From NCBI RefSeq assembly GCF_000720185.1, contig NZ_JOIY01000016.1:62001-126000 (forward strand): a stretch of 64,000 nt of DNA, read 5' to 3'. This DNA is from Streptomyces sp. NRRL S-340. Its GTDB lineage: Bacteria; Actinomycetota; Actinomycetes; Streptomycetales; Streptomycetaceae. Of this stretch, positions 57,696-64,000 are shown one piece after another. Position 1 is the first letter of the stretch, and every line of letters starts with the position of its first letter. The notes below the pieces were generated by a model, which made no database searches, was not told the DNA's origin, and was given only the letters and a program-made list of their open reading frames with translations. The position numbers and the translations under genes are program-made.

Positions 57696-59788
57696 AGATC
57701 TCCTTCCTGATCAACAACATCTACGGCATCGGCGGCACCAACCGCACCGTCATCAACCTCGCCGAGGCGCTCTCCGTCCACCACGACGTCGAGATCGTCT
57801 CCGTCTTCCGGCGCGCCACCGCCACCAGGTTCGAGATCTCCCCGCGCATCACGGTCCGCGCCCTGGTGGACCTCAGACCCGGCGGCGCCGACCGCGGCGC
57901 GGCGGGCAGCGACCAGCCCAGCGAGGTGGTGCCGCGCCAGGAGGAGTTCTACGCCCAGTACAGCAAGTTCACCGACGCACGGATCATCCGCGAACTGGAG
58001 AAGACCTCCGCGGACGTCGTCGTCGGCACCCGCCCGAGCCTCAACCTCTTCGTCGCCGCCCACACCCGCGACGGAGCGCTGCGCGTCGCCCAGGAACACA
58101 TGACGCACCTCGCCATCCCCCCGGCGGTCCGCGCCGAGATGGCCCGCGTCTACCCGCGCCTGGACGCCATCACCACCGTCACCGAGGCCGACGCCCGCTC
58201 CTTCCAGGAGAACACCCCGATCCCCGGCGTCCCGGTGACCGGCATCCCCAACAGCGTCCCCGAACCCGCCGTCGCCCCCTCCGACGGCACCCGGAAGATC
58301 GTCGTCAGCGCCGGCCGCATGCACCACATCAAGCGCTACGACCTGCTGATCCGCGCCTTCGCCGCCCTCGCCGAGGACTTCCCCGACTGGCAGCTGCGCA
58401 TCTACGGCGACGGCGGCGAGGCCGCCGGACTGCGCGCCCTGGTCACCGAACTCGGCCTCAACGGACGGGCCCTGCTCATGGGCGGCTTCTCACCCATCGA
58501 GTCCGAGTGGGCCAAGGGCTCCATCGCCGCCGTCACCTCCAGCGCCGAGTCCTTCGGCATGACCCTCGTGGAGGCCATGCGCTGCGGACTGCCCGTGGTC
58601 TCCACCGACTGCCCCGTCGGCCCCCGCGAGATCCTGCGGGACGGCGAGGACGGCTTCCTCGTCCCCACCGGCGAGGTGGACGGCATCGCCTGGGGCCTGC
58701 GCCGCCTGATGGCCGACGAGTCCCTGCGCCGCACCATGGGCGCCGCCGCGCTGCGCAACGCGGCCCGCTACGACCCGGCGGCGGTCGCCGACCGCTACCT
58801 GGAGCTGTTCGCGGACGCCGCCCGCCGCCGCGCCGCCGCCGAACGCGGCTACCGGCCCCCGGCAGGACCCCGCAAGGGCGGCGCCGACCGGCTCACCGTG
58901 CCGCCGGCCACCCTCGGCTCCGCCACCGTCGACGTCACCGCCGACGACGCCGGCTGGCTCAGGCTCTCCGCCGAAGGGCCCGGGGAGGGCCGCAGACGCT
59001 GGCAGTTCGTGCTGCGCCACAAGCCCTCCGACGGCCAGGCGCGCCCCGAGATGCCGCTGCGCACCTCACGCACCGCCCTCGACAACGGCGGCACCCGCTA
59101 CAGCGCCGTCATCACCCCGGCCGCCCTGGACGAACTCGGCGACGGCCGCTGGCAGGTGGCCATGCGCAGCACCAAGTCGCAGGCCGTGCACATGAAGGCC
59201 GGACTGCGCGACACCCGCGCCCTCATCGACGCCCGCGCCCGGCTGGTCACCCGCCCGCCCGCCGCCCGCGTCGTCTGGAACCTCCCCTACGTCCAGCCCA
59301 ACGGACGGCTGATGCTGCGCACCGTGCTGCGCGAGCAGCACGCCGAGTGCACCGCCGTCGAGGTCGGTGACGCGGGCATCACCGTGCGGGGCGTGCTGTG
59401 CGGGGGAGCCCGGATCGAACCCGGCGCCCTGTTCGTCGTCAGCCGGCGCGGGCCGCACGGCCAGAACGTCACCGTGCCCGTGGAAACCCTCGGCCGCCAT
59501 GCGTTCCGGGCCCGGGTGCCCGTGCGCACGGTGGTCGACCACCGGCTGGCGCGCTGGGAGGACTGGGACTGGTGGCTCCAGCCGGACCCCGCCGACCGCC
59601 GCAAGGTGCGCGTGTGCCACCTGCTGGAGGACTTCCCCGACGTGAAGGGCGCCTACGCCTACCCGTCCCTGCCGCTGGTCGGCGACGAACCCTCCGACTA
59701 CGCCGTGGTCCACCCGGCCCGCCCCGTGTGGGTGCGGCCCTACTGCTCGGCCTCCGGGGCCATGGCCATGAACGTGGTCGACCGATAG
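57692..59788 (+). CDS. Family 4 glycosyltransferase with a beta-rich C-terminal accessory domain
   Basis: A 698-residue cytoplasmic protein. Residues 1-395 are a GT-B glycosyltransferase: KISFLINNIYGIGGTNRTVINLA (nucleotide/acceptor loop), SAGRMHHIKRYDLLIRAF and the donor-binding SSAESFGMTLVEAMRCGLPVVSTDCPVGPREIL with its E-x7-E motif. From about 405 a beta-rich domain without recognised motif begins and runs to the end; similar tails occur on actinobacterial glycosyltransferases next to Stealth or teichoic-acid genes. GTG 57692 overlaps the Stealth 2 stop by 4 bp. It probably adds a sugar to the Stealth-made polymer or its linker. Confidence 0.87.
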   Translation: MKISFLINNIYGIGGTNRTVINLAEALSVHHDVEIVSVFRRATATRFEISPRITVRALVDLRPGGADRGAAGSDQPSEVVPRQEEFYAQYSKFTDARIIRELEKTSADVVVGTRPSLNLFVAAHTRDGALRVAQEHMTHLAIPPAVRAEMARVYPRLDAITTVTEADARSFQENTPIPGVPVTGIPNSVPEPAVAPSDGTRKIVVSAGRMHHIKRYDLLIRAFAALAEDFPDWQLRIYGDGGEAAGLRALVTELGLNGRALLMGGFSPIESEWAKGSIAAVTSSAESFGMTLVEAMRCGLPVVSTDCPVGPREILRDGEDGFLVPTGEVDGIAWGLRRLMADESLRRTMGAAALRNAARYDPAAVADRYLELFADAARRRAAAERGYRPPAGPRKGGADRLTVPPATLGSATVDVTADDAGWLRLSAEGPGEGRRRWQFVLRHKPSDGQARPEMPLRTSRTALDNGGTRYSAVITPAALDELGDGRWQVAMRSTKSQAVHMKAGLRDTRALIDARARLVTRPPAARVVWNLPYVQPNGRLMLRTVLREQHAECTAVEVGDAGITVRGVLCGGARIEPGALFVVSRRGPHGQNVTVPVETLGRHAFRARVPVRTVVDHRLARWEDWDWWLQPDPADRRKVRVCHLLEDFPDVKGAYAYPSLPLVGDEPSDYAVVHPARPVWVRPYCSASGAMAMNVVDR

Positions 59789-59801
59789 GGATGGATGAGA
59801 C

Positions 59802-61196
59802 GTGAACCGAACGATATTCGTGCTGGGGGACTCCGTGCCCGCTCCCCGCACGGAGGACGAGGCCCCCATGGCGGGCTGGGGCCAGAAGATCGAGGAACTG
59901 CTCACCGGTCCCGTCGAGGTCGCCAACTACGCGCGCAGCGCCATGACGACGCGCAAGTACTTCACCGAGCGCTTCCCGGCGATGCTCAACCGCATGAGAC
60001 GCGGTGACATCGTCCTGATCGGCTTCGGCTGCGTCGACCACATGATCCACAACGGCACCCGTTACGTGCCCGTCCCCGAGTACCAGGAACTGCTGCGGCT
60101 GTTCGTGACGTACGTGCACCAGGAGGGCGGGGTCCCGGTCCTGGTCACCCCGATGGCCCGGTACGCGTTCTCCGCCGCCGGCGAGGTGCTCAACACCGTC
60201 GGCGACTACCCCCGCGCCATGCGGGAGACCGCCGAACGGCTCGGCGCGCCGCTGCTCGACCTCAACGCGCGCACGACGCAGCTGTGGGCCGAGATCGGCC
60301 CGATGCGCCTGCGCCGGTACTTCAGCTGGGTGGACGCCGGGGAACACCCGCTGCACCCCGACGGCTCCATCGACTCCACCCACCTGAACCACGCGGGCGC
60401 CTTCGAGGTGGCCCGCATCGTGGTGGCCGGGCTGTGCAACCTCGGGGTGCTCGACAAGGCCGACGTGAACGTCGACCGGCTCATGGAACCGCCGGTGATG
60501 CCCCCGGTGTCGGGCGAGTTCACCGTCCAGGCGCCCGATGCGGCCCTGTACGCCCAGCCCGTGGGCGAGGCGCCCACGATCAGCAAGCCGGCCCCGGGCG
60601 CGCTGGCGGGACCCATGGTCAAGCTGACCGGCGCGGCCCCGCCCGGCACGCACTACCTGCTCTTCTTCGAACAGGGCCAGTACCTCGGCGGCACCGGCGT
60701 CGGCAGCGCCGGGCAGTGGACCTGGCGCCGCTCGGTGAACTGGACGGCGGGCGACCACGTCGTGCAGTGCGTCGCCCTGCGGGCCGACGGCTGCTCGCCG
60801 GTGCTGGAACGCCGCTTCACCGCGCTGACCGAGGTTCCGCCGCCCCTGTTCAACGCGCCGGCCGAGGGCGCCTTCGCCGGGCCGCGGCCCCGCTTCTCCG
60901 GGACGGTCCAGCCGGGCGTGACGAAGATCGTCCTCATGGAGGGGGACGTGCTGATCGGCGCGACCGGCGTGAACGAGAACGGGGAGTGGGCCTTCACCCA
61001 CGCCCACCCCTGGCGCCCCGGCACGCACGCCGTGCGGGCGATCGCGCTGTTCGGCGCGGCCGAGTCCGCGCCCGCCCCGCGCACCTTCAAGGTCGTCGGC
61101 ATCCCCGAGGACAGCCCCGTGCGGGCACTGGGCGCCTCCCGCCACGCCTGCGCGGACGCCGTGTGCGAGCACCGGCCGTTCGCCGGGGACTGGTGA
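59802..61196 (+). CDS. SGNH/GDSL hydrolase with two Ig-like repeats
   Basis: A 464-residue protein. Residues 1-240 form an SGNH hydrolase of the rhamnogalacturonan acetylesterase type: nucleophile block VLGDSVP with Ser near residue 11, and the catalytic Asp/His block DSTHLNHAG near 200. From about 265 two Ig-like beta repeats of about 90 residues follow (KPAPGALAGPMVKLTGAAPPGTHY...; NAPAEGAFAGPRPRFSGTVQPGVTK...). No signal peptide is visible, so it may act inside the cell or leave by another route. It would remove or place O-acyl groups on the glycan. It starts 13 bp after the glycosyltransferase and overlaps the next gene by 4 bp. Confidence 0.83.
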   Translation: MNRTIFVLGDSVPAPRTEDEAPMAGWGQKIEELLTGPVEVANYARSAMTTRKYFTERFPAMLNRMRRGDIVLIGFGCVDHMIHNGTRYVPVPEYQELLRLFVTYVHQEGGVPVLVTPMARYAFSAAGEVLNTVGDYPRAMRETAERLGAPLLDLNARTTQLWAEIGPMRLRRYFSWVDAGEHPLHPDGSIDSTHLNHAGAFEVARIVVAGLCNLGVLDKADVNVDRLMEPPVMPPVSGEFTVQAPDAALYAQPVGEAPTISKPAPGALAGPMVKLTGAAPPGTHYLLFFEQGQYLGGTGVGSAGQWTWRRSVNWTAGDHVVQCVALRADGCSPVLERRFTALTEVPPPLFNAPAEGAFAGPRPRFSGTVQPGVTKIVLMEGDVLIGATGVNENGEWAFTHAHPWRPGTHAVRAIALFGAAESAPAPRTFKVVGIPEDSPVRALGASRHACADAVCEHRPFAGDW

Positions 61197-62089
61197 GGGC
61201 CGCCGCTCAGCCCGAGCGCGGCGGCCGGGTCACCGGCAGGCGGCCGGGCGTGCGGCGGGCGGCCGCCTCGGCGGCGGCCGCCGTCCTGCTCGCGCTGCCG
61301 CCGGCGGGCTGCGGCCGCGCGGCGCACCCGGCGCCGGAACCGCGGACGCTCCGCGTCCTGCAGTACAACCTGTGCGGAGCCGCAGCCGGATGCCCCTGGA
61401 ACGCGGGCGGGTCCGGACCCGGCACGTCCGTGGCACGCCTGGTGCGCGAGGTGGTGCGGCGGGAACCGGACGTGGTCACCGTGAACGAGATCTGCCTGAC
61501 GCAGTACACCCGGCTCAGGCGGCTGCTGGCCCGCTCGGGCCGGCGCATGGACGGCACCTACGCCTCCTCCCAGGACAACGTGCCGGCCTGCGGCCCCACC
61601 GGCCGGTTCGGCTCCGCCGTGCTCAGCCGCGGGGACGTGCCCGACGGCCGGCGGGACTACCGCCCCTTCTCGCACACCGGCGGCGAGACCTACACCAACG
61701 CCGGCCGCACCGTGCCCGTGCGCCGGGGGCTGCTGTGCGCGCACACCCGCCTCGGCGGGCAGCCGCTCGTGGCCTGCACCGCCCACACCTCCAGCGCGGC
61801 CCCCGAACAGATCCGGGAGATCAGGGACCGCACGGCCGGCTTCCCCGCCACCCTGCCCGTGGTGTTCGCCGGGGACCTCAACCTGCCGCCCGCCGCACCC
61901 GCCCTGTCCCTGCTGCGGGCCCGGTTCGCCGAGGCGGGCGGGGACCGGCCCACGGCGGGCGGCCGGAAGATCGACTACGTCTTCGCGGACCGCCGCCACT
62001 TCACCGCCGCGGGCTCCGTGGTGCGCGGCGGCCCGGAGTCCGACCACGCGCTGCTGGAGGGCGAGTTCACCCGCCGGGGCCGTACCTGA
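61193..62089 (+). CDS. Exported endonuclease/exonuclease/phosphatase-fold lipoprotein
   Basis: A 298-residue protein with an Arg-rich N-terminus, a hydrophobic segment and the lipobox-like LPPAGC, cysteine near residue 40. The mature domain is an EEP metallohydrolase: RVLQYNLCG, the metal-binding VNEICLTQ, GDLNLPP and the C-terminal SDHALLEG, so its catalytic residues are intact. Family members cut phosphodiesters in DNA, phospholipids or other phosphate esters. In an operon making phosphodiester-linked glycan it could trim the polymer outside the cell (inference). GTG 61193 overlaps the SGNH stop by 4 bp. Confidence 0.82.
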   Translation: MRAAAQPERGGRVTGRRPGVRRAAASAAAAVLLALPPAGCGRAAHPAPEPRTLRVLQYNLCGAAAGCPWNAGGSGPGTSVARLVREVVRREPDVVTVNEICLTQYTRLRRLLARSGRRMDGTYASSQDNVPACGPTGRFGSAVLSRGDVPDGRRDYRPFSHTGGETYTNAGRTVPVRRGLLCAHTRLGGQPLVACTAHTSSAAPEQIREIRDRTAGFPATLPVVFAGDLNLPPAAPALSLLRARFAEAGGDRPTAGGRKIDYVFADRRHFTAAGSVVRGGPESDHALLEGEFTRRGRT

Positions 62090-62094
62090 CGACG

Positions 62095-62122
62095 AAGGGC
62101 CCCCGCCGCGGCGGGGGCCCTT
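62095..62122. terminator. Terminator closing the Stealth operon and the convergent fadB
   Basis: AAGGGCCCCCGC pairs with GCGGGGGCCCTT around a CGCG loop (12-bp stem), 5 bp after the last stop of the plus-strand operon and 18 bp before the end of the minus-strand gene. A/T-rich ends on both sides suit bidirectional use. Confidence 0.85.
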
Positions 62123-62140
62123 CTCACACGCCTTCGCGCG

Positions 62141-64000
62141 TCACGCCGGGACCGACGCCACGCCCGGCGCCAGGAACCGCTTGCCGTTGACGCGCTCGCT
62201 GACGCCCTCACGGTCCAGGTACGGCGTGACGCCGCCCAGGTGGAAGGGCCAGCCCGCGCCGGTGATCAGGCACAGGTCGACGTCCTGGGCCTCGGCGACG
62301 ACGCCCTCCTCCAGCATGAGCCCGATCTCCTGCGCGACCGCGTCCAGCACCCGCTCCCGGACCTGCTCCTCGGTCAGGACCACGTCGCCCTGCTTGAGCA
62401 GCGCGGCGACCTCCGGGTCCAGCTCCGGCTTGCCGCTGTCGTAGACGTAGAAGCCGCGCTTGCCGGCCTCGACGACCGCCTTGAGGTTCGGGGAGACCGT
62501 GAAGCGGTCCGGGAACGCCCTGTTGAGCGTCTCCGACACGTGCAGCCCGATCGCCGGGCCGACCAGCTCCAGCAGGACCAGCGGGGACATCGGCAGACCC
62601 AGCGGCTCGACCGCCTTCTCGGCGACCTCGACGGGGGTGCCCTCGTCGATGACGTTCTGGATCTCGCCCATGAAACGGGTCAGGATGCGGTTCACGACGA
62701 ACGCCGGGGCGTCCTTGACCAGGACCGCGGTCTTCTTCAGCTTCCTGGCCACCGCGAACGCGGTCGCCAGCGACGCGTCGTCCGTCTGCTCGCCGCGGAC
62801 GATCTCCAGCAGCGGCAGGACCGCGACCGGGTTGAAGAAGTGGAAGCCGACGACCCGCTCCGGGTGCTTCAGCTTCGACGCCATCTCCGACACCGACAGG
62901 GAGGAGGTGTTGGTGGCGAGGATCGCGTGCGCCGGGGCGACCGCCTCGACCTCCGCGAACACCTGCTGCTTGACGCCCATCTCCTCGAACACGGCCTCGA
63001 TGACGAAGTCCGCGTCCGCGAAGCCCTCGGCCTTGTCCAGGACACCGGTGACCAGCGCCTTGAGGCGGTTGGCCTTGTCCTGGTTGATCCGGCCCTTGCC
63101 CAGCAGCTTCTCGATCTCGGCGTGGACGTAGCCCACGCCCTTGTCGATGCGCTCCTGGTCGATGTCCGTGAGGACGACGGGCACCTCGAGGCGGCGCAGG
63201 AACAGCAGGGCGAGCTGCGAGGCCATCAGACCCGCGCCGACCACGCCGACCTTGGTGACCGGGCGGGCCAGGCTCTTGTCCGGGGCGCCGGCGGGGCGCT
63301 TGCCGCGCTTCTGCACCAGGTTGAACGAGTAGATCCCGGCGCGCAGTTCACCGCCCATGATCAGGTCCGCGAGGGCCTGGTCCTCGGCGTCGTAACCCGC
63401 CTGGAGGTCGCCGTCCTTGGCGGCGGCGATGATGTCCAGGGCGCGATAGGCGGCCGGAGCCGCGCCGTGCACCTTGGAGTCGGCGATGAACCGGCCGCGT
63501 GCGACGGCCTGGTCCCAGCCCTCGCCGCGGTCGACCGCCGGACGCTCCACGGCGATCTCGCCCTTGAGGACGGACGCCGTCCAGAGCAGCGACTGCTCCA
63601 GGAAGTCCGCGCCCTCGAACAGCGCGTCCGCGATGCCGAGTTCGTAGACCTGCTTGCCCTTGAGCTGCCGGTTCTGGTTGAGCGAGTTCTCGATGATGAC
63701 GGTCACGGCGTTGTCCGCGCCGATCAGGTTCGGCAGCAGCGTGCAGCCGCCCCAGCCGGGGACCAGGCCGAGGAAGACCTCGGGCAGCGAGAACGCCGGG
63801 AGGGCCGCGGACACCGTGCGGTAGGTGCAGTGCAGGCCGACCTCGACGCCGCCGCCCATCGCCGCGCCGTTGTAGTACGCGAAGGTGGGCACGGCGAGCT
63901 TCGCGAGCCGCTTGAAGACCTCGTGGCCGCCCTTGCCGATGGCCAGCGCGTGGTCGTGCTGCTTGAGCAGCTCCACGCCCTTGAGGTCCGCGCCGACCGC
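62141..64000 (-). CDS. fadB: Fatty-acid oxidation complex alpha subunit (enoyl-CoA hydratase / 3-hydroxyacyl-CoA dehydrogenase), 5' end cut by window
   Basis: A trifunctional-type beta-oxidation protein; 619 residues are visible and the frame is open to the window's right edge. The end of the enoyl-CoA hydratase domain is present (YYNGAAMGGGVEVGLHCTYR, VFLGLVPGWGGCTLLPNL). Next is the Rossmann domain of 3-hydroxyacyl-CoA dehydrogenase (VGVVGAGLMASQLALLFLRR) with VGFHFFNPVAVLPLLEIV (catalytic His) and FVVNRILTRFMGEI, then the C-terminal helical repeat. Family length is near 700-730, so about 100 residues are missing. The thiolase partner would be expected upstream, beyond the window. Confidence 0.95.
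   Translation of the reverse strand, partial: AVGADLKGVELLKQHDHALAIGKGGHEVFKRLAKLAVPTFAYYNGAAMGGGVEVGLHCTYRTVSAALPAFSLPEVFLGLVPGWGGCTLLPNLIGADNAVTVIIENSLNQNRQLKGKQVYELGIADALFEGADFLEQSLLWTASVLKGEIAVERPAVDRGEGWDQAVARGRFIADSKVHGAAPAAYRALDIIAAAKDGDLQAGYDAEDQALADLIMGGELRAGIYSFNLVQKRGKRPAGAPDKSLARPVTKVGVVGAGLMASQLALLFLRRLEVPVVLTDIDQERIDKGVGYVHAEIEKLLGKGRINQDKANRLKALVTGVLDKAEGFADADFVIEAVFEEMGVKQQVFAEVEAVAPAHAILATNTSSLSVSEMASKLKHPERVVGFHFFNPVAVLPLLEIVRGEQTDDASLATAFAVARKLKKTAVLVKDAPAFVVNRILTRFMGEIQNVIDEGTPVEVAEKAVEPLGLPMSPLVLLELVGPAIGLHVSETLNRAFPDRFTVSPNLKAVVEAGKRGFYVYDSGKPELDPEVAALLKQGDVVLTEEQVRERVLDAVAQEIGLMLEEGVVAEAQDVDLCLITGAGWPFHLGGVTPYLDREGVSERVNGKRFLAPGVASVPA

Overview
The window looks like chromosomal DNA of a Streptomyces or close relative. 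GC content is very high with strong third-position GC bias, GTG starts and 4-bp start/stop overlaps are frequent, many secreted proteins carry twin-arginine or lipoprotein signals, and the gene order aconitase / ngcEFG-type ABC transporter / rok7B7-type ROK regulator / xylFGH / dxs matches what I remember of the Streptomyces coelicolor chromosome. No tRNA, rRNA, CRISPR array, transposase or phage gene was seen, so this appears to be ordinary chromosome with some accessory blocks.

Layout. 1-4823: the 3' part of a bacterial Pnkp RNA-repair enzyme, then arginine deiminase and ornithine carbamoyltransferase. 5024-5497: a small anti-sigma-like ATPase. 5837-13616: a catabolic cluster of enoyl-CoA hydratase, a fused FAD monooxygenase/flavin reductase, PaaX-type repressor, aryl-CoA ligase, acyl-CoA dehydrogenase and Rid-family protein. 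It probably degrades anthranilate (2-aminobenzoate) or salicylate through CoA thioesters, and two of its promoters share an exact palindromic operator. 13748-16176: a secreted small protein and two overlapping ATP-grasp genes. 16566-18841: a divergent MFS exporter / LysR pair. 19081-20963: small membrane, cytoplasmic and lipoprotein genes of unknown role, two sharing an IYQA motif. 21086-22615: a MurA-like enolpyruvyl transferase fused to an XRE DNA-binding domain. 23176-25320: a secreted PIG-L deacetylase with a propeller-like tail. 25814-28531: aconitase behind an 18-bp palindrome and iron-box-like repeats.

28965-45050 is a carbohydrate block. Two secreted GH92 alpha-mannosidases converge on a shared terminator, and each has the same paired operator with 46-bp spacing. 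They are followed by ngcEFG (N-acetylglucosamine/diacetylchitobiose uptake), the ROK regulator and xylFGH (xylose uptake). 45268-50829 holds dxs, an amino-acid permease, a small NYN-like protein and a cytoplasmic homologue of the PIG-L propeller tail.

51110-62089 is a likely surface-glycopolymer locus. A LytR-CpsA-Psr ligase is divergent from two intact Stealth sugar-phosphotransferases that flank a third paralogue which has lost both catalytic motifs. A two-domain glycosyltransferase, an SGNH esterase and an exported endonuclease/exonuclease/phosphatase-fold lipoprotein follow in one overlapping operon. The window ends inside a fadB-type beta-oxidation gene.

The observations I rate highest are the Stealth pseudoenzyme triplet and its wall-polymer context, the XRE-MurA fusion with a palindrome just upstream of its start, the tandem ATP-grasp pair with kinase-like ITPK features, the paired GH92 operators, and the shared operator in the aromatic-CoA cluster.
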